Source: Rhynchospora pubera
Taxonomy: Eukaryota; Streptophyta; Magnoliopsida; Poales; Cyperaceae
Direction of reading: 5' to 3'
Length of the DNA stretch: 64,000 bases
Assembly: GCA_028095005.1 (NCBI GenBank)
Contig: CM051460.1
Coordinates: forward strand, 152,577,461-152,641,460
Shown here: positions 1 through 11,026 of the stretch, piece after piece
How the letters are laid out: the number at the start of each line of letters is the position of its first letter
Position numbering within the stretch: the stretch's first letter is position 1
Position numbers and translations under genes: made by a program
The notes under the pieces: model-generated
The model's database searches: none
Seen by the model: the letters and a program-made list of their open reading frames with translations, nothing else
What the model was told of the DNA's origin: nothing

Positions 1-670
1 ATAGATTGATATGGTTATGGTTCCTGAAACAGTATGATTGTAACGTTGAACTTTATTTTCTTGAAGATTTATTACAATATAATAACTCTTTACAAATATC
101 TCTCTTAAATGCTTTCCAAATTTGTTGTGGTGCAATATTTTGGATTCTGTGGAATAATAGAAATAAGATATGTTTTAAATCAGATAAGCACCATACCTAT
201 AGATATACTGCTTCTCTAATCAAATCTTTGCTTAATCATTGGTCAGTTCTGTGAAAACCTGCATTGAAGGAGCAAGTTTTTGGGATGATCCCTGATCAAT
301 GAGCTTCCTCTTCAATTGGATCAAGCTTGATAAAAGGTGGATGGGAGGCGACATCTATGCAAGAAGGGGTGTCGAAAAATAAAAATATTGCTAATATTTG
401 GCCTATTTATGTTGTTATTTATCTTAATATTCTATTTGTGTTATATGCTTGTTCTTTATAACTGTAAGAGGTTGTTGGATCAAGTGCTAAGGGTAGGGAA
501 TAATAAAAAGGGGGCATTAGTACCATATACTAGTACCGTGCAACTTGAGTAGAGTTATTCTATTAAACTCTACTATATTTTACAGTAAGACTTTGTATAT
601 TTTTTAACTTTCTTTAATAAAAAAATGGTAGAGCACTAAAAGCTCTACTTATTTCAAAAAAAAAAAAAAA
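1..670 (+). mobile_element. 3' end of a LINE (L1-type non-LTR retrotransposon), 5' part outside the window
   Basis: The open frame at 6-254 encodes a tryptophan-rich segment with WILWNNRNKICF, the pattern seen near the C-terminus of plant L1-type reverse transcriptase ORF2 proteins (zf-RVT region). A non-coding 3' part follows and ends in a 15-A tract at 656-670, as expected for the tail of a LINE copied by target-primed reverse transcription. The left end, and so the target duplication, lies outside the window. The assignment rests on the protein pattern plus the tail. Confidence 0.65.
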
Positions 671-1301
671 CTTACTAAGATGATTTTTAAAATCTTATCA
701 GTTTAATTATCTATTGAAATATTGTAAAGGGAGACGTACGTGAACATTGTATCTTTCTCCATCACTAAAAAACACTGACTAGAATTTTTCATTGCCAACG
801 TTTAACGAGGCACATAAAAATTGTAAATTTTATGGTATGCAATGCTGGAAATAACAGCGAACGCGTTGATCTCTCGTTATCATCTTGTTACCCATATGCG
901 CGCCTCCACTATTTATAGGGTCATATCATCTCCTCTGCCAAAGCAAATCTAACCCCAACCCCCAGTTTTCTATATAGTTCAATTTGTATACTCTGCACAG
1001 TATGTCTCTCTTCTTTGTCTCAGTTAGATGTCATTGTTTCCATTTCTTTCACACCCAAAAAAAATTTACAAACCACTTGTAACATAAATATATATATATG
1101 TCTAAATTTTCTTTTTATCTTTTTCCTTATTTTTCAGATTGCTTGAGGGAGAACACACATACACAGTGAGAGCTGTACTATTTGCTTTTCTTCGTATGAC
1201 AGCAATACAACCCAAAGACGTTGTCTACAGTACCTTGAGCTGACTTTGAAGAAAACCACTACGCAACCTCTTTCAAGGAACTCAACATACATGGAACTCT
1301 C
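671..1301 (+). promoter_or_regulatory. Upstream region and leader of the YUCCA gene
   Basis: No coding sequence is seen. A TATA-like stretch (ATTTATAG) lies near 908-915 and another (TATATAG) near 971-977. Two copies of TGTCTC, the core of the auxin response element, lie at 1003-1008 and 1016-1021 in the same orientation with seven bases between them. Hexamers of this kind also occur by chance, so a role in auxin feedback is only inferred. Confidence 0.45.
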
Positions 1302-4300
1302 ATGATCTCCAAGGCCAAGCAAGTGTGGGTACCGGGCCCGCTCATTGTTGGTGCGGGTCCGTCCGGTCTGGCCGTTGCGGCCTGTCTCGAATCAAAAGGG
1401 GTGCCATCGATAATTCTTGAGAAGGACTTGTGCATAGCCTCCTCATGGAAACTACGCATGTATGAGAGGTTAAAGCTGCACCTCCCGAAACAATTTTGTG
1501 AGTTACCGCACCTCCCCTTCCCAAAAGAGTTCCCTACCTACCCGACCAGAGAACAATTCATAAGCTACATAGACTCGTACGCGAAGGCATTTTGTATTGA
1601 ACCCTTGTTTGGCATGAGTGTTGAAAGTGCAGCCTATGATGCAGGTATCGGGTTCTGGAAGGTTCAGGCTAATGGGCTGGAGTTCATCTCCCGGTGGTTA
1701 ATTGTGGCAACTGGTGAGAATGCGGAGGCATTCAGGCCGGAAATCACAGCCATGCCAGATTACACGGAAGTGATTTTGCATACTTGTGAGTATAAGAAGG
1801 GAGATGATTTCAGAGGGAAGAAGGTGTTGGTTGTGGGGTGTGGGAATTCAGGCATGGAGGTGTGCTTGGATTTGTGCAATAATGGGGCTCAACCTTCCAT
1901 GGTCGTTAGAGATAAGGTAATTTTCTTGTAAATACTTGATTATTTATTTGAGAAGGATCTTTCAATATAATATGTTTAGAATCAAAATTATTTATAGTAC
2001 TTTCATAAGCTTATAAGTAATACAACGTGAATTTTACTTGACATTCTTTTGCTGGGTTCTTTTTAATATTTGAAAGCTTTCTAGTCCTGGAGATGTCCTG
2101 AGTATTTTATAGAAATTCATGTGCCAGACTGAGTATTTTATAGAAATTCATGTGCCATATTTTTCTGGCACAAAGATGGGCTAAATTTTTCAATTTTTAA
2201 ATATCCACAAAAATATTTTTCCGTTAGATTTTGATTTCACAATCTCTAGTCAGAAGTGTTGTCTCATCACATATATAATGTTTTACATATATAAGAAGAA
2301 AATGTTACTCTTCAGGTTTAAAATATAATTATTTTACGGTTGTATATAAGCATATATTTTTACTTTTTGTATTACTACTAAAAAAATAAAAGACAAGCTC
2401 TACAGAAAAAGTCCTTTGAATTTAGTATCGTTTCTTTTTTAAACATATAAAATAATATTACTTTTCAGTTTGCTTCAAAAAAAATATATTACTTTTGCAG
2501 AAATAAGTTAAGAAAATGATATATCCAGTAAAAGTTGCTTGTCTTTTCATTCTGTTATTGGCTGAAAGACTGATGAGTCTTAGCTAAGACATTCCCTAAT
2601 TTTGTCTTCGCTTGATTTCTGATCTAGAATCTATCGTACTGTCACTCTCACAAAGGTATAAGTGCTCAAATAGGAGTCCTATTCATTCTTATTTTTATTC
2701 TTTATTCAGCTGTGTGATCGCTAGTATTCTGATTCCGAAGCCAGTATTCCTGAGCTAAAAGTGCTGGAGATGTGGTGCTTCTGTTTTCCTTACATTTTGA
2801 TTCTCTAATTATCTTAAAAAATAAACAAGTAAACGAAAAGTTTGCACGTTACTCCTAAGTCCTAACCAGGTGCATGTCTCTCCAGAAATATTTCTAATTT
2901 CCATCTTTGAAACTAAAATGAAAAAAAAAGGTGCTGCCACTTGCACCTCTGTGAAGTTGTGGGCATATCCTCGCATCAATTAGGATTTTGTTTTGTTTTG
3001 TTTGTTCTTTGGTTTTTTTTGGTAATTTTGTAGCTTGTTTTCTCCCAATTGCTGATATTTTGGAACTACCTGCACTTATGTTGACCTGTTGAAAAATATT
3101 CTATTTTGGTTCAATGCTTTTGCCCTACTACCGACATCAGCTTTTCCCTTGACATAAGCATTTTATTTTAAGCACAGAGGTCTATAATAATATTTATACA
3201 TCATCAATATTTTTAAAAAAGAAATATTTTGTATTGTTTGTAACGTTACTTTCTTATGAATTTACCAGTACTGAACCAAATCATTAATAAATAATAATAC
3301 ATAATCAAAATATATGTTAAAATGCTTGAAACTTATGTCTAATACCTTGTTATAATATACAGTTGCATATCTTGCCTAGAGAGATACTGGGAATATCAAC
3401 ATTTGGGCTTTCCATGTTTCTTATGAGATGGTTGCCTATGAAACATGTTGATAGTTTCTTACTCCTCTGTGCAAGGTTACTATTAGGGGACACCGAAAAA
3501 TTCGGGCTGAAACGACCCAAAATTGGACCGCTTCAATTCAAGATGATGTCCGGTAAAACACCAGTTCTCGACGTAGGAACTCTTGCGAAGATTAAAAATG
3601 GCGAAATAAAGGTACCAGTTCATGCACTATTATGCCTTTTAGTTAATTAAGTTCATTATTGTGAAAAAAATACTTGGTGCTACCAAACTGTCTTATGGAC
3701 TTATGGGTCAGTGTAGGTCTGACAAGTCATATCCAAAAAAACAAGTAAAAAAATTAGCCAGAAACCACAATTAAGTACAAATTGAAAAGGATGAGTTGAT
3801 CACTATTCCCTGATAATTGGCCGGTTACCAGAAAGCATTGTTCTAATGCAAATTTAAGTCTGGAGACAAAAATAATCTGAAGTATATGAGGGGCATTTGA
3901 ATTTTGAAGGTGGTCCCGGGCATAAACCATTTCATGAGTAAAGGCGTAGAATTTACCGACGGCCGGCAGGAAGACTTTGATGCAGTTATTCTGGCTACTG
4001 GTTACAGAAGCAATGTGCCTTCCTGGCTCAAGGTTTGTGCAAAAAAACAAATTTTCTGCCAAATGGTTAGGGTTTTAAGAGGAAAAAAATATTAAAATAA
4101 ACTGGTATAGGCATTTCAGGAAAAAATTAACCATGAAGTGTTTCAGACGTTAAAAAATAAACTGTTTGGATGTGTTGGGAATTTGGAGAATTTCAAATTC
4201 CTACATCCAAATTTATTATAAACAATCTAAATTCTTCATAAAGTTACACATTTCTCAATAAATTTATGTCTAGGAATATGAAATTCTCCAAATTCCTAAG

Positions 4301-6771
4301 CGATCCAAACGGCCCCATAGACATTTCTGAGGAATAAAAGGTCAAAATATTTTGAATTCTGGGACATAGACAGAAAAGACTCAATAGGCTACTGATATGT
4401 CCCAAGTTCAGATGAGATTGTCCCATAGAAATAAAACCAAACAAGCCTTTCCTTTTCTTCTCCAGTAGTTCTGCAGTGATTTGACTTGGATCCAACCTTT
4501 TGTTGGCTAGCCACTTTTGGAGGAAGGACCTATTCTGTTGGCTTTATTCATCCAAATGAATCTATTTCAAAAGATAACAAAAAGTTATGAAGCCAACAAT
4601 CCTAAGTAGGATTATCTTTAATTATAATAATTAAAAGCCCAAAAATTCCTTATATTTTTTATGGTAATAAATTTTCTGGCCAATAGCAACCAATTTTAGT
4701 ATGGGCGATGATAATGAAACATAGAGGGAAGCATATCCTTCAACAGTGACTCCAATTTTGCGTCGCTACTGATTCAATTAGTTGTTGTCTCTTCTACTGT
4801 AGGGATTGTACCAGACTACAACTGTTTTTGTCTTTCAGGAATGCCAACAAAAAAATTAACTGTTATAAACTTGATGAAGAAAATGCCCTTTGTTAGTGGG
4901 ATCAGTTTTCATTTTCAAGTCTCTTATTTATCCTATCTACTAAATTTTCTCCCAACATTTCTTAGGCATTATTTTACTATCTTATCATTTGAATTTGAAT
5001 TTAAGTCAAAGAACGTTGAAACAATTATTCATGCATTTCTATATTTTATAGAAGGCGCTAAACAATTCGCTGCCCAAATTTTCTTAGCAAGTACTTAATG
5101 TAGTAAAACGATTATTAATATTGTATATTTTATAGGAGAGTATTAGTATTATCAATCGAATTCAAAATTTTTCCGACTCAATTGTATGCTAAAAAATAGT
5201 TTAAAATTTTTCAGCTTGTCGACTCTTCGTTGGCACCATACTCCACACATGAATAACATAGATTTAATTATAAAATAAAGAAAATGGATACTTGGGACTT
5301 AATTAGTTATCCTAACAATCATACGAATAACAAAATTTAAATTCAAAATCTAATATTTTAAGCGTAATTTATGTAGTGCAAATATCGTTTATAAAAATGA
5401 TGATATTTGGTGCATTAAGTGACTCGAACTTTTCAAATTTGTAATTAACGGCTCTTAATGCATCGTCCAATTATACTTTAATTATATTACTCTATCTATA
5501 TTTCCATTGGCATATATATTAAGTTATGCCAGTTTTCAATCTTATTTTATTTATTTAAAAGTATATTATCAAAATTCTTTAAATTAAATAATTTTATCTC
5601 TCTAAAGAAAGTTTCCTTTGTTTTTTCTATCATGGGCATAAAAAGTTCATTCAGGAGTCAAAGATCTTCCGGGTCAAAAGTGGTGTTTTGGTATGCTTTA
5701 TAAAATAATTAATAGCATTTGGATATATTTAAAAATTACAGTCAGATATTGGAGAGCATAAGTCGATTTTTCGCGCTGACACGTGTAATTTACAATGGAG
5801 GAAGTTAAAAGCTAACCCATATAACACGTGCCTACCAATGAGGGACATAGCCTAGTCACATGGTTCCGGTTTAAGATAAGAGTTAGCACACCTATATTAT
5901 GTGGCAGGGCCCCTTCCCCACTTCCCTTTCAATTTTCAAATTTTAAAAAAATTCTTATTCAAAAAAAAAAAAAAAACTCCTACAGTTATCCTGGACCTGT
6001 CTACTTGCTAATAAAATGTCAATTTTAGTGAAGATGTCTTTAATACAGTCATACTTGCCATTTCTTTAGTAAATATCGTAATGAGTTTCGAAATAAAAAA
6101 ATAGTTCAATGAGATTTATAATTTTAAGATTTGAAAATATTTTCTACAATGCAGATAAATTGTTAAAATATTTTTTCTAAAAAGCGTAGTCCATATAAAC
6201 TTGACAGTAATTCAGATAGTATTTATATAATTCATAAAAATCATGAATAATTTAGGTATTAATTGTAAAGTTCATCAACATCTATTTAATATTTTAAGCT
6301 ATCAATTTGATTGAGGAAGTACTGAAAAAGGAACTAATATTGTTATTATTCAATAACTTTGTTACTATGCTGATACAAACAAATAAATAAACAAAAATTC
6401 AAATTGTCATGTAAAAAATGATTTAATAAATCATTTGAATTATTTGATTTCTGAGAATGAAAGCACATTAAGATTTATATTCTATACAAACCTTGTGCTA
6501 GTTAAATTGGCATGCTGTAATGTCCGAGTGCACGCCAGCAATTTAACTAATATGTTTCTAATTATGTTTACAGGAAGAGGATTTCTTTGACCAAAGAGAT
6601 GGATATCCAAAGACACAATTTCCCAACAGTTGGAAGGGTAAGAATGGTCTATATGCAGTTGGTTTTACAAGGAGAGGTCTTTTGGGGACATCTTTGGAGG
6701 CGCGTTGGATAGCAGAGGACATAGCTACCCAATGGAGCTCCGAGACTAGGCATCTCCCGTATGAATTATAG
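1302..6771 (+). CDS. YUC: YUCCA-type flavin-containing monooxygenase (indole-3-pyruvate monooxygenase)
   Basis: Exons are 1302-1916, 3363-3611, 3910-4032 and 6574-6771. All junctions are in phase 0 and give 394 residues, the usual YUCCA length. The family converts indole-3-pyruvate to indole-3-acetic acid using FAD, NADPH and oxygen. Visible motifs are the FAD site GAGPSG (residues 17-22), IVATGEN (about 134-140), the NADPH site GCGNSG (179-184), LPREI early in exon 2 and ATGYRSNVP (about 317-325). The last exon carries WKGKNGLYAVGFTRRGL, typical of the YUCCA C-terminus. The ATG at 1302 starts the normal N-terminus just before the VWVPGPLIVGAGPSG segment. Introns 1 and 3 are long (1.4 and 2.5 kb). 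No frame break was found. I cannot assign a numbered YUCCA subclade with confidence; the YUC10/11 type is possible. Confidence 0.93.
2098..2157. repeat. 31-bp tandem duplication in YUCCA intron 1
   Basis: A unit starting CTGAGTATTTTATAG is present twice in direct succession (2098-2128 and from 2129). It looks like a recent slippage or repair duplication. Confidence 0.85.
4162..4312. mobile_element. Foldback MITE in YUCCA intron 3
   Basis: The left end (TGTTTGGATGTGTTGGGAA) and the reverse complement of the right end (CGTTTGGATCGCTTAGGAA) form imperfect terminal inverted repeats. A second inverted pair (GGAGAATTTC and GAAATTCTCC) lies inside. The whole is about 150 bp and can fold back on itself. 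I did not find a clear target duplication, so the superfamily is not assigned. Confidence 0.55.
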
Positions 6772-7731
6772 ACAACCGCAACAAAAATTCCCTGACAGTT
6801 ATTCCTTCTTTATAGGAAATCAATATGCATATAACCTTATATATGGTTCTTGTAAGATTAATTACGCTATTTTAGATGTCTTCCCCCCCCCCCCCCCTTT
6901 TCTCCCTTTTGGCGCATTTTGGAGGTGGACTAAACCAACTGTCTTAACTTTGTCTCTTTAGTTAGACGTCTAGAAAGTTAGTACAATGAACTATTATAAC
7001 ATGTGAGAAAATTTGTAAAAGTCATGATGTTAACATCCATGATTGATTCTATCTTGTTTCTTCTCAGTTTGGTCATTTCCTTCCAATCATGAATGGAATT
7101 ATTAACAGATATTTAACATGGTAACATGTACTACTTTTTGAAACAAAAAAGAACTGTTATATTTGTTGGAACTTGGAAGAAAAATAATACTTTTTAAGAT
7201 AAAGACATTTTTTTTTGGTTTCGGATACTATTTTATTTGGATAAATTATTGTCATAGATTAATAATACTTTGTTGGAACTTGGAAGCAATAATAATACTT
7301 TTAATAATTTCAGTTTTGTGCAGTGTCTTTGGTGATTTGGTTAGAGTTAAAAATTGCATAGTAACCTAACAAGCTTGGATGTTATGAGCTATTTGTAAAA
7401 TTATATATGGCTAAAAAGAAATATGATATATGCTTCCGTTCTTGTAATATCAGATCTTTAGGGGGTTCAGCTGCCAGTATTAAAGCTCAAGTTTATCAAT
7501 GGACTGGAGGCATGTCTGACAAAGTGAAAGAGATAGTTATGAACGCTCTGTCTACTGATGATGAGAGGTTACCCATCCAGTTGTGGGGCCCACGGGATTT
7601 CCCATAAAAAACGAAAACCCAGTCATCGCAACTACTGCCAGATTTTGAGAAAATTCAGGGGTTTATATGAAGAAAATGCTATTATAGTATCACTCTATAA
7701 GTCTATAAACTTTGATGTCGGGGTTTATACG
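6772..7731. other. Intergenic DNA downstream of YUCCA
   Basis: This stretch holds a long C run near 6884-6897 and a short direct repeat (TTGTTGGAACTTGGAAG near 7165 and 7271). A 66-codon open frame at 7407-7607 has no family I recognise; it has no visible splice context and may be chance. No transposon ends were found before the hAT element that begins at 7732. Confidence 0.4.
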
Positions 7732-7954
7732 CAGGGGACGTAGCTAGGATTTTAAGTAAGGAGGTTCCATAATTTTTTTTAAGAAAATTATATATATTAT
7801 AACGTCTAATATAGATATAGTATAATAATATTTTTTCAAACAAATAATTCTAAAATAATGTAACTAAAAAAAATTTCATCAGAATTCGAATAAATTTATA
7901 ACAACAACACAAAAAAATAACATATCAAATATCTAAAATAATAATTCAAGGCAA

Positions 7955-8152
7955 TCAATAAAGTAAAAATCTATACCTAATTATTTTTTTCTGATAATTT
8001 TGCATAATAGGTTCATTAGAAATTTCATTGAACACATCTTTTTCTATATATGTTACAAGACAATCATTCATCCAACTATCTCTCATTCTATTTCTAAGTT
8101 TTGTCTTAATAAGATTCGTTGCTGAGAATGCCCGTTCGACGGATGCCGTTGC
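7955..8152 (-). pseudogene. hAT transposase C-terminal (dimerisation) fragment
   Basis: On the minus strand an uninterrupted 65-codon stretch reads ATASVERAFSATNLIKTKLR and then a segment with MNDCLVTYIEKDVF before a stop codon. This is the conserved tail of the hAT C-terminal dimerisation domain. The catalytic part is missing, so this is an internal-deletion relic. The solo LTR is inserted about 30 bp upstream of the fragment, within the former coding region. Confidence 0.9.
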
Positions 8153-8184
8153 TACCGGTGAAATGCCCGTTCGCTACTCGCTAG

Positions 8185-9944
8185 TGTTAGAGATATGTCC
8201 TAGAAGCCAATCATATTTTGCTACTTCTATGGTTTTATATCATTGATGATTTCATATCATTTGTTCCTTGATTTATGCGTTGACAGTTCATTCAGGTTGA
8301 GGATCTGAATTATAGATCGCTGTTTTTCATTTAGTAGTAAATGACAACAATAAATCTAAAGCGTCCATAATCTTGATAATTAACAAGGAACAATAATTAT
8401 CAATAAGATTAGTATGCAAGTTAAGTGATGATTAAGTTCTATAAATCATAGGTTAAGAGTAACCAACTTAATTGCATATGTTTATGTTAATTGAACATAG
8501 TACAGGACACGACTCAACGAAATAAATATATGGATTGTGTTAAGTATCATTATTTATTTCGTTATGATTTTGATTCTAAGTTTGAGATGTTTATCTTTTT
8601 CACATGAGGATAGGTTCAATAAATATCGTCTACCGCTGATTCCCGATAAGGGCTGCTATACGGACGTTATTTATGTTCTCTTGAATTGTGCGGGAAAAAG
8701 TTAAATCATCAAGAAAACCGTATGTCTCTCATTAATTCATTTAGTGAGTGACGATATCTATTTGGGCCCCTTGATGGAGATAGATTGTTTGCTAGCAACT
8801 GATACAATTATCTCTAGATCAAGAAACGTATAATTTACAAGAATGAGACGTTCCTATCTTGGATTATACGATGATATCGTGTGACATAAGAATCAAAATA
8901 GAGAAGCTAATTATTCTCTCATGCAGGATTGAAATATTGTAGCAATACACTATTTATGCGAATTGAGAATCATAACGTGTTGCTAGATACCGCTTATGAT
9001 TATTGGAATTAAATAGCGATTTAACTCCATGTCCAACGTAGCATAAATCCTCAAAGGGTCACACAAAATTGGTGTTTAACCATACGTGCATTATTTATTT
9101 ATTTGCAATAGTTAGTATTGTAAAATATGATAAGTTGATTAATTAATTAAATAGCGTTATAGACCGTTATAATTAATTAAATCAAATGGATCATATAAAA
9201 ATAAATTAATGCATTGTCTAATCTCTAAATAATTATTATTAAGTTAATAATTATTTATTCAACACATATGTTAATTAAAAGGCTTTAATTAAAGTGTTAA
9301 TTAAAAATTCAATAGGGAATCAAATTGGGAGCAACAAGAAAGGTCCATTTAATAATCGATTGATTGGATCCATAATACAAAACACATAGCCCATAAAGGC
9401 CCATTGTGTGGCTGGCCATGTATGGAAGTAGGTGGGTGGCAATCTTGTAATTAGTTGGTGTGAGGTACGTAGGGTTAGCACACTATATAAAGGGTTGTAT
9501 GGTTGCAAATCCATCTCTCTCTCCTCCACACAACCCTAGCCGCCCCCTAATCCCTCTCTAAGCCGGCGCCTCCTCCCTTCTTCCTCTCCCTATTGCTCAT
9601 GTGTTGAGCCCCCTTCTTCCTCAAATAGATTTGTTGATTTGCTTGAAGAAAGGGTTAACTAAGGATTAGGCTTATCCTCCAAACTACTAGCATAGTTTGT
9701 TGAGGATTTGGTTAATACCATAGTGGACTCGAGACATCCCGACGTGGAGGTCTTAGGAGCACGCACCACCTACACACAAGCTTTGGTTCGAGCCTCTTGA
9801 TTACCATATCAAGAGAGGTATAGCTTTGAACCTCTTCTCTGTTGTGTGAATGGCTTTAAGTACTAGTTCCTATGTGTGCTTGCTTTATTGTGGATAATTA
9901 AGAGTAATTAACCATGAAAATTAAAATTATGCACTTAACTAACA
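8185..9944 (+). mobile_element. Solo LTR (1760 bp)
   Basis: It starts TGTTAGAG and ends AACTAACA and is flanked by the 5-bp duplication GCTAG (8180-8184 and 9945-9949). No internal retrotransposon genes are present, so it is a solo LTR left by recombination between two LTRs. A TATA box (CTATATAAAG) near 9483 suggests the LTR reads on the plus strand. I do not assign it to copia or gypsy. Confidence 0.92.
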
Positions 9945-10252
9945 GCTAGTTCTTTCACGACGGAGACGGGAGAAGGCAAATAGGCAAGTCGGAGAAGGAG
10001 GAAACAAATCAATTTCTGATTTTCTAAGATGGGTCCTTTAATTTTTTTAGATGGGTCCATATAATCTTTTTTTATTTACATACAAGTCCTACTCTTAAGT
10101 AAATTTTTTTTCCAAGGTGGGTCCCTGGACCCACCAATCAAAGCGTGCCTTCGCCCCTGTTTATACGTACGAACACGATGTATTTATGTGGGCTGATTAT
10201 GTCGATATCACTTCGTAGTTTGTTGTCGATGTATTAGGTGTGTTTGTATGTT

Positions 10253-10383
10253 TTTTCTTTTTTTGAAGAAAGAGAGATGTCTTTACCATCCAACTTTATC
10301 TGAAATTAAAGGTGCATGCAGCTTGAATCCTGACTTCTTAAAGGCCAGCCTAGTGCTTATCAGTGAGCAACTAGGCCACATGC
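10253..10383 (-). mobile_element. tRNA-derived SINE with 16-bp target duplication
   Basis: A 131-bp unit is flanked by perfect 16-bp direct repeats starting GGTGTGTTTG (10237-10252 and 10384-10399). Read on the minus strand it has an A-box-like TGGCCTAGTTGC near its 5' end, a B-box-like GGATTCAAGC about 40 bases later, and an A-rich tail next to the left duplication. Length, pol III boxes, tail and long duplication together fit a SINE. Confidence 0.78.
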
Positions 10384-10399
10384 GGTGTGTTTGTATGTT

Positions 10400-11026
10400 A
10401 TAATCGGATATTGTGCTTCCTCCCTATGCATACAACAGGACTGTATGATATGAAGTTTATGAGGAAATGTTTTCTTTTGGCGACTGGTCCGTGATACTGA
10501 TACATCATTGTCTGAGGTTGCAAGTATCACTGCATTCAAGTTTCCTTCTCAAATTTTAAAAAATAGAAATATATTTTCAAGCTTGATATCGCATCCCATT
10601 AGGTCAGAATAACATTACCCATGTTTAATAGAATATAGAATAATAATAATATAATAAATAATAATGGTTTAAGTATTAAGAAACACAAACACTAATGCCA
10701 AAAAAAAAAACGAAAAAAAAATGGTGGCAAAGAGTTAAAAGGCCTAATAAAGACCATAAGCCTCATGGGCTTTTCCCGACAGGCCTGTGGACAACACAAA
10801 CACAGAGCCAGAGCCACGGCTCAAATCCAGTGGGCCCCACCGTCAGAAATAATGAAATATAATCGGACCTACAAATCTACAATCCTCTAATATTTTCTCC
10901 TGGAACCAAACCAACTAGAGCCCGAAGGAAGCCGCAGGATTTGCATAAAGTCAAAAACCTAAACGAGGGTTTTCTTCATTAGGGTTTGAAATAGAGGCGG
11001 AGAGAGAGGCGGAGAGAGAGAAAGAG
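10400..11026 (+). promoter_or_regulatory. Upstream region of the U2AF gene
   Basis: It contains two TGGGCY elements (10766-10771 and 10831-10836) and a telo-box TAGGGTTT at 10980-10987. This pairing is common upstream of plant genes for translation and RNA processing. The leader just before the ATG is purine-rich (GGCGGAGAGAGAG type). No TATA box was recognised near the start. Function is inferred from motif type and position. Confidence 0.5.

Larger units (their letters stand above)
7732..10159 (-). mobile_element. Decayed hAT transposon carrying a nested solo LTR
   Basis: The element starts CAGGGGACG and ends CGCCCCTG, giving short terminal inverted repeats. It is flanked by a perfect 8-bp duplication TTTATACG (7724-7731 and 10160-10167), the hallmark of hAT elements. 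Only about 660 bp belong to the hAT element itself; the rest is the LTR at 8185-9944. The element has lost most of its transposase and keeps only the C-terminal part. Confidence 0.9.

Noticed and set aside
6880..6900. Long C run, and a similar C/T run near 14112-14130, as functional structure
   Set aside because: They are simple homopolymers in non-coding DNA and are likely slippage products.
7407..7607. 66-codon frame downstream of YUCCA as a gene
   Set aside because: No family, splice context or paralogue is recognisable; the length is within chance expectation. It is mentioned only in the intergenic entry.
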